Shown here: in pieces, positions 23,845-33,642 of the stretch
How the letters are laid out: every line of letters begins with the position of its first letter
Position numbering within the stretch: position 1 is the first letter of the stretch
NCBI RefSeq assembly: GCF_029360775.1
Contig: NZ_JARKMZ010000013.1
Span: 21,850 to 85,849 of the forward strand
Reading direction: 5' to 3'
DNA: 64,000 nucleotides
DNA from: Daejeonella sp. H1SJ63
GTDB lineage: Bacteria > Bacteroidota > Bacteroidia > Sphingobacteriales > Sphingobacteriaceae
Made by a program: the position numbers and the translations under genes
Notes under the pieces: model-generated
What the model was told of the DNA's origin: nothing
Databases searched by the model: none
The model's input: the letters and a program-made list of their open reading frames with translations, nothing else

Positions 23845-26787
23845 TTAAGCCTTGTTTTTCTCTTTAATAAATTCAACAACAAAAGGTGTTGCGACGAACA
23901 GGGAAGAGTATGTTCCAAAGATCACACCGATCAGCATTGCAAATGAGAAACCTCTCAGAATTTCACCACCGAAGATGAAGATGATTAACAATACAGCTAT
24001 GGTACAAATACCGGTAATTACTGTACGGCTTAAGGTGCTGTTCAATGCATTATTGATTACTGAAGGCAGATTCTCATCTTTGGAATGATGCTGGCCAATG
24101 TATTCACGTACACGGTCAAATACAACCACGGTATCGTTAATAGAGTATCCCATAACGGTCAGGATAGCTGCAATAAATGATTGGTCAATATCAAGTGAGA
24201 ATGGTAACCATCCGTTAAATATGGTGAATATTGCCAGTAATACCAGAACATCATGTACCAGGGCAATTATAGCCGCAAAACCAAATGCCATTCTCTTAAA
24301 TCTCGCTAATACATAGAGGAAGATTACCAGAATTGAGAAAATAACGGCCCAAATTGCAGATGTTTTGATGTCATCAGCAATAGTTGGAGTTACTTTTTGT
24401 GAATCCATGATCTCGTAAGAAGGATTGACTTTTTTCAATGCAGTTTGAAGTTTTTCGTTTACTTCTGCATTAGCCTCATCCGAATTATCAGTGATCTTAT
24501 AGGCTGTGGTGATCTTTACCTGATTAGATGAACCGAAAGTTTTAACCTCTACCGCAGTTTTGAATTCATCAATCATAATAGAACGAACACCTTCAACTTC
24601 AACCGGTTTGTCGAATGCTACAAAATAAGCACGGCCTCCCTGGAAATCTACGCCAAGACTGAAGCCCTGAGTAAATGCTGAGATGATACCGGCTATGATG
24701 ATCGCTGAAGAAAGCATATAAAAACGTTTTCTTCCGGTAATGAAATCGAATTTTGAATCTTTGAATAGATTTTGGGTTGCAGCAATTGAGAAGCTGATTG
24801 CTTTCTTTCCATCAAGTAACCATTCGAATACCAGACGGGAGATGAAGATTGCTGCAAATAGAGAGGTAATAATACCGATCATTAATGTGGTAGCGAAACC
24901 AACAATAGGACCCTGACCGAATACATATAAGATCACACCTGTAAGGAATGTGGTGATATTCGAGTCAAGAATTGAAGGCATTGCTTTGCGGAAACCCTCG
25001 CTGATAGCCAAACGAATGGTTTTACCTTCTGAAATTTCCTCACGGATACGTTCATAAATCAGTACGTTCGCATCAACTGACATACCCAGTGAAAGTACGA
25101 TACCTGCAATACCCGGTAAGGTTAATACAGCACCTAATGAGGCAAGTACACCCATCAGGAAAAATAAGTTGACTAATAAAGCAATATTTGCAACAACACC
25201 CGCAGTGCTGTAATACATAGCCATGAATAAAAGAATCACAACGATACCTGCAATGGTTGAAATCAATCCTGCAGAAATTGAAGCTGCACCCAGCGAAGGT
25301 CCTACAACATAATCACTCACGATTCTGGCTGGTGCAGGTAATCTACCGGCTTTCAATACATTTGCTAAATCCTGAGTGTCCTCAACCTTGAAGTTACCGC
25401 TGATAGAAGAGATACCATTTGGAATTTCGCCCTGTACTGTTGGAGCTGAATAAACCAGATTATCCAATACAATTGCGATACTTTTCTTGTTATTGGGGTC
25501 AGCAGAAGCAGTTGCAGTAATTGAACGCCATGAACGGGCTCCATCAGCATTCATTACCATTACAACTTCCGGGTTTCCTTTCTGATCATAATCTGAACGT
25601 GCATCAGAAATTACATCACCTTCAAGAGCTGGTCCGCCGGCAAGGTTGCTTGTTTTTAATGCATATAGCTCAAATATTTTGCTCTCTTCAGTCATTGGCT
25701 TAACACCCCAGAATAGTTTTACATTCTGTGGAATTACAGCCCTCACGGCAGGAGAAGTCAGGTATGCATTAACTTTTGCTGTATCTTTTAAAGCAGCATA
25801 TCCAACAACCGGACCCGGACGCAGTGCAGGCTGTCCGTCCTGTCCCTGGAATGTTGCAGGATTTAAAATGGCAAATAGTGGGTTTTGCTTTGCCTGCTCA
25901 GCCTGTGCCTTATTTAAAGCAGCAGTACTGTCAGCTGTAGCAGTTTTTTTGCCTAAAGCAGCTAATTTACTTTTTGCAGTATCCTGAGTAGCTGATGCAG
26001 CAGTATCAGTAGATTTCAGACTGCTGGCCAGAATACTGTTTACATTCTGCAATAAGCCGAATATCTCAGTATTATCATAGGTTTCCCAGAATTCAAGCTT
26101 TGCTGAGCCCTGCAATAGTTTACGAACACGCTCTGGTTCTGTAACACCCGGTAATTCGATCAGGATTCTGTTAGTTCCCTGTTGCTTTTGAATATTAGGC
26201 GAAGTAACACCGAATTTATCGATACGGGTTCTCAGGATATTGAAAGAAAGATCAATTGCTCCATCTGCAGATTTTCTAAGGAAACTTAGAACGGCCTGAT
26301 TATCTGCATCGATCTTTAAATTTGCTGAATTCTCTTTAGTAGCAAAAAGGCTGGCAAGTTTGGTGTTAGGACTTAGTTTTTCAAATTCTCTTCCAAATGC
26401 TCCAATGAAATCATTATCACCCTGAGCAACTGCTAATTCGGCGTTTCTTATAGCTGCATTAAAGTTTGCATCAGTGCTGTTATTGGCAAGGTTGCGTACC
26501 ATATCACTTAATGCGATTTCCATGGTTACGTTCATGCCACCTTCCAGGTCAAGACCAAGTGGAATTTCGCGCTCTTTTGCGTATTGATAAGTGATATAAC
26601 TCAGGCTGTTAAATACAGGTAATGATGCAACAGAATCGAGGTAACCCTTTTCTTTTACAGCATCTCCTTTTGCAAATTCCTGTGCATCTTTTTCAACTTT
26701 ATTCGCTATCCACGTAAACGAGAGGGAATACAAACACGCTATTGTTAGCGCTATTGCTGCGAATTTTACTAATCCTTTACCTTGCAT
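23845..26787 (-). CDS. secDF: SecDF fusion, protein translocase accessory subunit
   Basis: A 980-residue fusion of SecD and SecF with about 12 helices, which uses the proton gradient to help protein export through SecYEG. Visible parts are the N-terminal helix, a large periplasmic P1 domain, and the SecD helix 4 motif GMSVDANVLIYERIREE. The SecF half begins near residue 690 and contains GVDFQGGRAY and GYSINDTVVVFDRVREY. The low-complexity Ala/Lys/Gln stretch around residues 265-300 within P1 is a lineage-specific insertion. YajC, its partner, is at 7323. The fused form is standard in Bacteroidota. Confidence 0.95.
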   Translation of the reverse strand: MQGKGLVKFAAIALTIACLYSLSFTWIANKVEKDAQEFAKGDAVKEKGYLDSVASLPVFNSLSYITYQYAKEREIPLGLDLEGGMNVTMEIALSDMVRNLANNSTDANFNAAIRNAELAVAQGDNDFIGAFGREFEKLSPNTKLASLFATKENSANLKIDADNQAVLSFLRKSADGAIDLSFNILRTRIDKFGVTSPNIQKQQGTNRILIELPGVTEPERVRKLLQGSAKLEFWETYDNTEIFGLLQNVNSILASSLKSTDTAASATQDTAKSKLAALGKKTATADSTAALNKAQAEQAKQNPLFAILNPATFQGQDGQPALRPGPVVGYAALKDTAKVNAYLTSPAVRAVIPQNVKLFWGVKPMTEESKIFELYALKTSNLAGGPALEGDVISDARSDYDQKGNPEVVMVMNADGARSWRSITATASADPNNKKSIAIVLDNLVYSAPTVQGEIPNGISSISGNFKVEDTQDLANVLKAGRLPAPARIVSDYVVGPSLGAASISAGLISTIAGIVVILLFMAMYYSTAGVVANIALLVNLFFLMGVLASLGAVLTLPGIAGIVLSLGMSVDANVLIYERIREEISEGKTIRLAISEGFRKAMPSILDSNITTFLTGVILYVFGQGPIVGFATTLMIGIITSLFAAIFISRLVFEWLLDGKKAISFSIAATQNLFKDSKFDFITGRKRFYMLSSAIIIAGIISAFTQGFSLGVDFQGGRAYFVAFDKPVEVEGVRSIMIDEFKTAVEVKTFGSSNQVKITTAYKITDNSDEANAEVNEKLQTALKKVNPSYEIMDSQKVTPTIADDIKTSAIWAVIFSILVIFLYVLARFKRMAFGFAAIIALVHDVLVLLAIFTIFNGWLPFSLDIDQSFIAAILTVMGYSINDTVVVFDRVREYIGQHHSKDENLPSVINNALNSTLSRTVITGICTIAVLLIIFIFGGEILRGFSFAMLIGVIFGTYSSLFVATPFVVEFIKEKNKA

Positions 26788-26839
26788 TTTATTTTAATTG
26801 TCTAATAATGTTGATTTAAACCTTTTTTGGTTAAGACGC

Positions 26840-26847
26840 CAAAGCTA
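26840..26847 (-). promoter_or_regulatory. -7 element (TAGCTTTG) upstream of secDF
   Basis: On the minus strand TAGCTTTG matches TAnnTTTG, about 52 nt before the secDF start at 26787. The -33 element is unclear. Confidence 0.4.
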
Positions 26848-26902
26848 ATTAAATTTTTGTTTTTTGAAATATTTCTTTAACACAGAAAATAATGAGATGA
26901 AA

Positions 26903-27388
26903 TCAGGCTTTTCTGTATTTGATAAAACTATAAGAATATAAGTTCTTTTCATCAGGATGATGAAGATTTTTTTCCACCTCTATCCATTTTTCCGGACTGA
27001 TTTCCGGGAAAAAGGTGTCAGCATCAAAATTATGATGTATAATAGTGAGGTACAGTATGTCAGATAGCGGGAGTGCCTGATCAAATATTTGCGCTCCTCC
27101 TATAATAAATATCTCATCTTCATTTTTGCAGAGTTTAATTGCTTCTTCAAGAGAGTTACATAGTTCAATTCCCTGATAATGAAGCTCTGACTGCCTGCTG
27201 ATCACAATATTCCTTCTGTTAGGAAGTGCTTTTCCAATAGAATCAAAGGTTTTCCTGCCCATCAGAATGGAATGTCCGCTTGTCAGGTTTTTAAAATGCT
27301 TAAGATCTGCAGGGAGATGCCAGGGGAGCTGATTATCCTTCCCGATCCCATTATTTTCATCAACCGCAACTATCAGATTTATTTTCAT
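26903..27388 (-). CDS. Dihydrofolate reductase
   Basis: A 161-residue DHFR that regenerates tetrahydrofolate with NADPH. Motifs are VDENNGIGKDNQLPWHLPAD (substrate and Met20-type loop), FKNLTSGHSILMGRKTFDSI, PNRRNIVISR and IFIIGGAQIFDQAL. It lies 99 nt downstream of thyA on the same strand, the usual pairing, because thymidylate synthase produces dihydrofolate. Confidence 0.94.
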   Translation of the reverse strand: MKINLIVAVDENNGIGKDNQLPWHLPADLKHFKNLTSGHSILMGRKTFDSIGKALPNRRNIVISRQSELHYQGIELCNSLEEAIKLCKNEDEIFIIGGAQIFDQALPLSDILYLTIIHHNFDADTFFPEISPEKWIEVEKNLHHPDEKNLYSYSFIKYRKA

Positions 27389-27487
27389 CTTTTTATTTTA
27401 TATTTTTTTAAGGTGATGCAGCGATCATGATTTAATAATCATACCCCTGTGGGTTTTGGCAAAATCATGATGGTTTCATAAGTTTAT

Positions 27488-28282
27488 TTATACGGCAACT
27501 GCAGCCTTAATATGCGGGTGAGGATCATAGTTTTCCAGACTAAAATCCTCGAATTTAAAATCAAAAATGTTCGTAACCAAAGGGTTCAGCTTCATGACCG
27601 GCAATGGACGGCATTCTCTGCTCAGCTGCAATCTGGTTTGATCTAAATGATTATTATACAGGTGCGCATCACCCAGAGTATGTACAAAATCTCCGGCTTC
27701 CAGTCCGCAAACCTGTGCAACCATCATGGTCAGTAATGCATAGGAAGCAATATTAAATGGGACACCCAAAAATATATCCGCACTTCTCTGGTAAAGCTGG
27801 CAGCTTAATTTGCCATCAGCCACATAAAACTGAAAGAAACTGTGGCAGGGTGGAAGAGCCATGTGTTCTATTTCTGCCACATTCCAGGCAGAAACAATCA
27901 GTCTTCTTGAATCGGGATTGGTTTTGATCTGATTTATTACCTGAGTAATCTGATCAATATGGCCGCCATCAGGTTTAGGCCATGAACGCCATTGTGATCC
28001 ATAAACCGGACCCAGCTCGCCGTTTTCATCAGCCCACTCATCCCAGATGCTTACTCCGTTTTCTTTAAGGTATTTGATATTGGTTTCTCCTTTCAGAAAC
28101 CAGATCAGCTCATGAATAATGGATCTCAGATGAAGTTTTTTGGTCGTAACCAATGGAAAGCCATCCTGTAAATTGAAACGCATCTGATAACCGAATACAC
28201 TTATTGTTCCGGTGCCGGTACGATCGTGTTTCTGAATTCCATTTTGCAGTACATGCTGCATCAGATCGTGATATTGTTTCAT
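27488..28282 (-). CDS. thyA: Thymidylate synthase
   Basis: A 264-residue ThyA that methylates dUMP with methylenetetrahydrofolate. It shows [17 protein letters not shown], the catalytic [33 protein letters not shown] and [11 protein letters not shown]. The length equals the E. coli enzyme. Dihydrofolate reductase follows on the same strand. Confidence 0.96.
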   Translation of the reverse strand: MKQYHDLMQHVLQNGIQKHDRTGTGTISVFGYQMRFNLQDGFPLVTTKKLHLRSIIHELIWFLKGETNIKYLKENGVSIWDEWADENGELGPVYGSQWRSWPKPDGGHIDQITQVINQIKTNPDSRRLIVSAWNVAEIEHMALPPCHSFFQFYVADGKLSCQLYQRSADIFLGVPFNIASYALLTMMVAQVCGLEAGDFVHTLGDAHLYNNHLDQTRLQLSRECRPLPVMKLNPLVTNIFDFKFEDFSLENYDPHPHIKAAVAV

Positions 28283-28336
28283 TTTTCTTATCTGTTATCC
28301 TGCTCCAGGTATGGGAAGTTTAAGTTTAATGCGGTC

Positions 28337-28376
28337 AACGTAAAACGTATCACTTATCACTTACAACGTACAACTA
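28337..28376. repeat. Degenerate ACGT/CACTTA word tract
   Basis: The words AACGTAAAACGTA, CACTTATCACTTA and CAACGTACAAC follow one another between divergent thyA and ispE. This is a short imperfect repeat tract without coding potential. Confidence 0.5.
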
Positions 28377-28396
28377 ATCTGCAAATAAAATAAATG

Positions 28397-28404
28397 TATT
28401 TTTG
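28397..28404 (+). promoter_or_regulatory. -7 element (TATTTTTG) of ispE
   Basis: TATTTTTG matches TAnnTTTG, 41 nt before the ATG at 28446. A frame-extending TTG at 28416 would also lie after it, but the protein family starts at the later ATG. Confidence 0.5.
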
Positions 28405-28445
28405 GCATCCTATAATTGTTCATAAATATAAGCTATGTTCAAAAT

Positions 28446-29249
28446 ATGATTCTGTTCCCCAATGCAAAAATTAATATCGGACTAAATATAGTTGGCCGTC
28501 GTCAGGATGGTTATCATAATCTGGAGACAGTGATGTATCCAATAGCTTTAAGAGAGGCATTGGAGCTTGTTGAGGCGAAGGAATTGAGGTTTACTTCATC
28601 TGGAATTGATATCCCCGGAAATGTTGCTGATAATCTTTGTTTAAGGGTATATCAGCTTTTGGCTCTTGATCATAAACTCCCCCCGGTGCACATACATCTT
28701 CATAAGCATATTCCGATTGGCGCCGGTTTGGGTGGTGGTTCGGCTGATTCTTCCTTCTTAATTAAGCTGATCAATAAGAAGTTTAGCTTGAACCTGTCTG
28801 ATCAGGAAATGGAGTCTTATGCGTCTGAAATTGGTTCAGATTGTGCCTTTTTTATAAAGAATAAGCCAGTTTTTGCATTTGAAAAAGGGGATAAGTTCAG
28901 GGATATTGAACTTGATCTGAGCAAATATTTTGTTGTTCTTGTTATGCCTCCGGTTCATGTTTCAACTGCTGAAGCCTATAGTGGGGTAAGTGCTAAGCCG
29001 GTTTCAAAGCATTTAACAGAACTGATTAAACTAGTTCCGGAGCAATGGAAATTTGATGTGAAAAATGACTTTGAAGATTCTGTGTTTCCTAAGTTTCCAA
29101 TTATTGCTGAAATTAAATCAATACTATATGATGCCGGTGCTGTTTATGCGTCTATGAGTGGCAGCGGGGCCTCTGTTTACGGAATATTTAATCAGGAGCT
29201 TAAATTACCTGAATTGGAGAAGGGGAATCGGGTTTTTTATGGAGTTTAA
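28446..29249 (+). CDS. ispE: 4-diphosphocytidyl-2-C-methyl-D-erythritol kinase
   Basis: A 267-residue GHMP kinase of the MEP isoprenoid pathway. It begins MILFPNAKINIGLNI with the catalytic-type Lys, and contains the ATP motif PIGAGLGGGSADSSFLI, IGSDCAFFI and the late ASMSGSGASVYGIF. The start is placed at the ATG at 28446, the family's normal N-terminus; an upstream TTG at 28416 is in frame. It is slightly shorter than E. coli IspE (283). A clear terminator follows immediately. Confidence 0.93.
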   Translation: MILFPNAKINIGLNIVGRRQDGYHNLETVMYPIALREALELVEAKELRFTSSGIDIPGNVADNLCLRVYQLLALDHKLPPVHIHLHKHIPIGAGLGGGSADSSFLIKLINKKFSLNLSDQEMESYASEIGSDCAFFIKNKPVFAFEKGDKFRDIELDLSKYFVVLVMPPVHVSTAEAYSGVSAKPVSKHLTELIKLVPEQWKFDVKNDFEDSVFPKFPIIAEIKSILYDAGAVYASMSGSGASVYGIFNQELKLPELEKGNRVFYGV

Positions 29250-29298
29250 ACAAATGACAATAGGTTTTGAATCTCCATTGTCATTTGTCTGTTTTTTT
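29250..29298 (+). terminator. Rho-independent terminator after ispE
   Basis: ACAAATGACAAT (29250-29261) and ATTGTCATTTGT (29277-29288) form a perfect 12-bp stem, followed by seven T at 29292-29298. Confidence 0.9.
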
Positions 29299-29322
29299 GA
29301 AAGGCTTTTTTGCTCCAATGCA

Positions 29323-29520
29323 TCAGGGTATTAATTTTCTTTTCAGAAAATCTGCCGTTGCCTCGCTCACCTTCACTCCATTGCTGAATTTCATCCAGTG
29401 ATGGGTATCATCCGGGATAGCCAGAAATTCAAATTCAAATTTCCTGGCTTCAAGAATAGTTGGATAATTATAAAAATTAATAAGCAAGCATGGGTTATTA
29501 ATCACAAAATCAGATAAGGG
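29323..29520 (-). pseudogene. C-terminal remnant of an S9-family peptidase
   Basis: The frame encodes about 65 residues ending RRKLIP-like. Its FEFEFLAIPDDTHHWMKFSN and VKVSEATADFLKRKL match the C-terminal end of prolyl-oligopeptidase-type (S9) enzymes, where the His of DxxHH is catalytic. An in-frame stop lies just upstream of 29520. The preceding hydrolase domain and serine nucleophile are missing, so this looks like a decayed gene end. Nothing coding was recognised in the remaining 200 nt up to the LapA-like gene. Confidence 0.55.
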
Positions 29521-29740
29521 TTAACAGACCTGTTATTTAGTCAGGATTAATCAGGCCGGTAAAATGAAACGATATGGTTTAGTTAGTTGATTGATACCTG
29601 TTCAGGCTAATCTCATAACTAATTTACTATCTTATTTTTAAAATAATGAAAATGTTCACAATTTATTTGTGGAAATAACAGATTACAAGGAAGTCAGGAA
29701 GGCTAATCCTGTATCAATATCATCAATGAGGGGTTCAGAT

Positions 29741-30040
29741 TTAACTGATGTACTCGCGGTCTTCGTCACTCAGGTTTGATTTAGGCTTTGCGATGCTGTT
29801 TCCTTCAAAGTCATCATCATCATATGAGTTCTCATCATAATTATTGGAAAGCTGTTTTTTTGCAGGTCTGCCTGCCATATAACCAATTATCAGACCCAGT
29901 ACGAACATTACTCCAAGTACAGCTAATTTGGGAATTCTGGCATTGCCAAAGATCCAGAAATTGATTTCTTCTGTATTGTTCATGAGTACAACAGTTACCA
30001 GAACGGATACAGTAATGATGAATATGGTTTTAAAAGACAT
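29741..30040 (-). CDS. LapA-domain (DUF1049) small membrane protein
   Basis: A 99-residue protein with two membrane helices (about 4-20 and 37-57) separated by NNTEEINFWIFGNARIPKLA. A GRPAKKQ stop-transfer and an acidic Asp/Asn-rich tail follow. The layout matches the lipopolysaccharide assembly protein A domain (DUF1049, YciS-like). In E. coli YciS/LapA works with LapB in controlling LpxC; no lapB gene is adjacent here, so function is only suggested. Confidence 0.65.
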   Translation of the reverse strand: MSFKTIFIITVSVLVTVVLMNNTEEINFWIFGNARIPKLAVLGVMFVLGLIIGYMAGRPAKKQLSNNYDENSYDDDDFEGNSIAKPKSNLSDEDREYIS

Positions 30041-30140
30041 AAGCTTTTCGGATATCGCTTTTCGAATATCGCATTTTGAATCCGGAATTGTAAAAATAAA
30101 ATGTGTAATTCAGGGCTTTTCAATATTCCCGGAATCCAGC

Positions 30141-32981
30141 TCAGAAGTTGTAGCTTAATCCCAATTCAAATATCGGGGCTCTATTTATTTGCTTTTGAAT
30201 GAAAATCATTTTTGTTGTCAGGTCAAATTCAGGAGCATAAAAGCGAAGGATATTCATTCGGGCACTTAATTCAACTCCGTAGCTCAGAGGCTTTAGGCCG
30301 GGTTCGTTTCCAATATTCAGGAAATCAGCAAATAAACCGGCTCTGATTCTTTTTACATAAGCCAGCGGACCTAATTCTGCATCAGGATAAAATAAGGGGA
30401 ATCTGTAATCAAGTAATAAAGTGTTTTTCAGACCTGCAGTCTGTTGAATATGATCATAGCCGCTGGTCTTAGGGATCTCTATGTTAAATTCATAGGCGCC
30501 TTCGCTTTTTTGATAATTGAAACTTGCACTGAATGAATGATTGGTAAATAAGCCCGGACTGTAGAAGTTACTCCTGAAAGCAAACAGCGAGCCATTGATC
30601 TGGTTTTCAAAAGGCAGATGAAAATAACTTATAGAAATATTTTGCCCCCATTTTGGAGCCAGATCCCGAAGGCCCCTCTGAAGATTTCTGCCGAAATAAA
30701 ACTGGTAATTTATTGGTAAGCGGAGGTTTTCAATAAAGTTTGAAGGTTTATTGAGCACCTGATACCTGTTGGTATAAGAGGCTGAACTTCTAAAACCCAG
30801 GCTTATGGTTTTGTTAAGACGGTTAAAGGTAAAGGGTATGTCAATTTGCAGTTCTGTAAAGTTTTCGCGCCAGTTAACAGGAATCAGATTGTTGTTTTGC
30901 CTGGTGTATAACAAACGGGCACGGTTAATGTATTTAAGATCAAAAATTGTATAAAAGCGTTTGTAAGTTAGTCCGGTCAGGTATTCGCTGCGTTTAAGCC
31001 CCGAGTTAAAACGATACCCGGTGTAAAAACTAAGAGTGTTCAACTGATTGTTTGATTTTAGCTTAAATCCAATATTCAATTCATCTGTCAGCTCATTTTC
31101 ATTCAGTGTAGGCGATATACTATGAAAATAGAAAAGATGATTTGCTTCTTTGTATGATCTTTGGGTATATACTTTTTGGGGAATTGAGTCGAGGATGTAA
31201 GGATTCGATTCCTGTGCTACCAGAGGCAGGGCATAATCAATAAAATTGTTTTTTATTTCAGTTAAAGAGGTTGAAGAATCAGAGTTGATGGCAATTTGTG
31301 CAATATCGTACCCTTTTATTTGGTTGGTATTAAACAGCAGTAAATTATTGGTCTTATCATAAAATGGATTAGCGGCTCCGTATGGCGCTGAAGTTAGTTG
31401 AGTTATGCTTTGGTCGGGCGAGAGTGAATAAATGTTGCTGATGCCGTTATAATGCGCCCGGAAGAGGATTGCTTGGCCGGCATAGACTGGTCTGCTGATT
31501 TGTTGTCTTTGAAAGGATAGAAGCATCCTGTTTCCGGGGTTCAGTGTGTTGAATTCCATTAAACCTGTACCGTCTTTGCCGGTTACGGTGCAGATAATTG
31601 TGTTTCCATCTTCACTGTAGGAGGGACTTTGCAGGCTTAACCCTTCTGCAACAGGATATTCTTTTATGAGTTTGCCATTCTCTGCATCTAATTCAATAAG
31701 CATAAATTTATTTGCAAAGTCTGCTTTTACCGCCGCAACTTTTGATCCGTCGGGCGAAAGCGCGGGCGAGAAGAGCCTGCTGTTAGAGCTTAACTGTTTG
31801 TATTTTTTACTGCCAAGTTTATAGATATTGATTACGTTAAAAGATCTTTTGTAAAACCTCCTGTCAAACCTGAATTCATCCCATACAATTTTTCCTGCTG
31901 CATATTTGAAATTGGGCTCAGCCTGAAAACCTATCCTGAGCACCTGCTGTTCTTTGTCATGCGGATCAATTCTAACCAAAGCAGGGGTGTGAGATAAAGA
32001 GTGTTTCAGGGCTATCAACGATCCGTCTTCTGTTCTTACCGGAAACAAATAATCAGAAGGGATATCATTTGTTCTTCGGTTCAAAGCAGGGTAGTCTGAT
32101 GTTTTTGTAAGATCGGCCTGCTTCTGCCATAATTGCTTTAATTCTGCATGGGTAGTATCATGAAGAGATCTGCTGCTAAATCCTGTGAATTTTTTAATGG
32201 AATTACTCAGGTTGTAAGGACGCAGGGGAAAGGTCGAAACACGGCTCATGATACTGTCCATAATTCCTGCTCCAAAGTCCCGGCGGAGCTTAGTGGTCAT
32301 AAAATATCCCAGTTGATAATAACCCGGGGTACGGTCTTTCATTGAGCCCAGATAATTTTTTGAATAGCTGAATTTTTTACCACTTAGTGTATTTGTTCTG
32401 AAAATTTGCTCCCATTCCGGGAGCCTGCCTCTACCTGCCTGGCTGAGGGCCGTTTCGATGCCTACTGCATCACCCTCAAAGAACCAGGCAGGTAGTGAAA
32501 CTCCGAAAATTGCAAGGGCAAGTTCTTCAAACAGGGGAGCTCTCAGCTTACCCGAAAGTTTGTCGATTTGAACAATGTGCCGAAGCTCATGAACCGCAAG
32601 GCTGTTTAGCCAGTCCTGAAAATCCTGACTCTGGGGCGGGGTAGTATTGAACTCAGAACGACGTGGTGCGAGTTGTACAAAGCCGTTGGAAAGGATGGTC
32701 TGATTCTGAAGTATGATCGAAATCCTGCGGGGCTTTTTGTTCAGCGATTTGCTAACCGCATATACGATATGGTCGAGGGTAGCGGCCATTCTTTGAGCCT
32801 CACTGCCAAGCTCGGTAGGGTAGATGATTCTGAAGCCGGGGGTATTGATCTGTGCCCATTTTACACTAGGTGGATACTGCTCAGAGTTGAATATCTGTGC
32901 AAATACCATGTGTGAATTAAATATGTATATAGTTGATATAATTATACTGATATACAGTGATTTATGTGATTTAATTATCAT
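30141..32981 (-). CDS. Outer-membrane protein with HExxH peptidase-like domain, TolB-type propeller and beta-barrel
   Basis: A 946-residue secreted protein with a signal peptide ending near residue 29 (VFAQ). Residues about 35-230 look like a gluzincin (peptidase MA) domain: HELRHIVQ at 131-138 and WFFEGDAVGIE (Glu169) as the likely third zinc ligand. Residues about 300-620 hold PD40/TolB-like propeller repeats (FSPALSPDGSKVAAV, SPSYSEDGNTIICTV). The last 300 residues alternate like a beta-barrel and end in Phe (FELGLSYNF), typical of outer-membrane insertion. It seems to be a single-gene unit. The combination occurs in Bacteroidota but I know of no assigned function. Confidence 0.7.
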   Translation of the reverse strand: MIIKSHKSLYISIIISTIYIFNSHMVFAQIFNSEQYPPSVKWAQINTPGFRIIYPTELGSEAQRMAATLDHIVYAVSKSLNKKPRRISIILQNQTILSNGFVQLAPRRSEFNTTPPQSQDFQDWLNSLAVHELRHIVQIDKLSGKLRAPLFEELALAIFGVSLPAWFFEGDAVGIETALSQAGRGRLPEWEQIFRTNTLSGKKFSYSKNYLGSMKDRTPGYYQLGYFMTTKLRRDFGAGIMDSIMSRVSTFPLRPYNLSNSIKKFTGFSSRSLHDTTHAELKQLWQKQADLTKTSDYPALNRRTNDIPSDYLFPVRTEDGSLIALKHSLSHTPALVRIDPHDKEQQVLRIGFQAEPNFKYAAGKIVWDEFRFDRRFYKRSFNVINIYKLGSKKYKQLSSNSRLFSPALSPDGSKVAAVKADFANKFMLIELDAENGKLIKEYPVAEGLSLQSPSYSEDGNTIICTVTGKDGTGLMEFNTLNPGNRMLLSFQRQQISRPVYAGQAILFRAHYNGISNIYSLSPDQSITQLTSAPYGAANPFYDKTNNLLLFNTNQIKGYDIAQIAINSDSSTSLTEIKNNFIDYALPLVAQESNPYILDSIPQKVYTQRSYKEANHLFYFHSISPTLNENELTDELNIGFKLKSNNQLNTLSFYTGYRFNSGLKRSEYLTGLTYKRFYTIFDLKYINRARLLYTRQNNNLIPVNWRENFTELQIDIPFTFNRLNKTISLGFRSSASYTNRYQVLNKPSNFIENLRLPINYQFYFGRNLQRGLRDLAPKWGQNISISYFHLPFENQINGSLFAFRSNFYSPGLFTNHSFSASFNYQKSEGAYEFNIEIPKTSGYDHIQQTAGLKNTLLLDYRFPLFYPDAELGPLAYVKRIRAGLFADFLNIGNEPGLKPLSYGVELSARMNILRFYAPEFDLTTKMIFIQKQINRAPIFELGLSYNF

Positions 32982-33642
32982 TAAATATCTTTTGTGCTAA
33001 AAAAATTAGTTTAATTAATGATTTGGGTATGTTTTTATATTAATATATAGTTTAATTTTTAACATATAATTAACTGATTTTTAATTATTTATAATTTAAA
33101 AATTTTAAGTTTAGTCAGAATAAAAAATGAAAAATATGATTAAAAATACTGTTCATAGAGACATATAAACGTTTATTCAGGGAGTTTTGTTTTAAGGCAT
33201 TTAAACTACACTAAGTTATTTCTATTTTTTTATAATGTACGATAAAAATTACTGCGTATGCGATATGGAAAAAATGTTTGTTGTAATAATCAATAACAAT
33301 GGGGATGATTTATCAGGATGAATGGGATCTGTTTTTTGTTACTGATTTTCCTTCTTTTTACTGCTGAAAATTTAACCGTTTTTTGATCTCCCGGATGGGA
33401 CTCTTACGAACATTATCTGATCTTAAGACTCATCGTGAATACTCTTCTTTTTTTATTGGAGCCTTGTATAGTTTTATGTTTGTTTGCTTGTTTCACAGAT
33501 GAAATTTTTCAGGCTTATAACTAAGAGAAAGGGGGTACATTTCTCCATAGTTATTCTTTTATAATAGCTGCTTCTGTAAATCTGAGAACTGAAAACAAAA
33601 ATGGTGCTTAGTGTAAAAAACTCATCCCCTACCCCGGGGGTA
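32982..33642. other. AT-rich intergenic region
   Basis: About 660 nt, very AT-rich in its first half. No family-like frame was found on either strand. The longest curiosity is a 28-codon frame from the ATG at 33235 to a TGA at 33319-33321, with no supporting ribosome site. A CCCCGGGG palindrome sits near 33630, close to the end of the EamA gene. No promoter for the 946-residue gene could be fixed. Confidence 0.55.

Noticed and set aside
25365..25987. Overlapping frames opposite and inside secDF
   Set aside because: Shadow frames of a strongly conserved gene; no independent signals.
33235..33321. 28-codon frame (MYDKNYCVCDMEKMF...) in the AT-rich gap
   Set aside because: No ribosome site, no clear promoter or terminator, and short frames are expected by chance in 660 nt.
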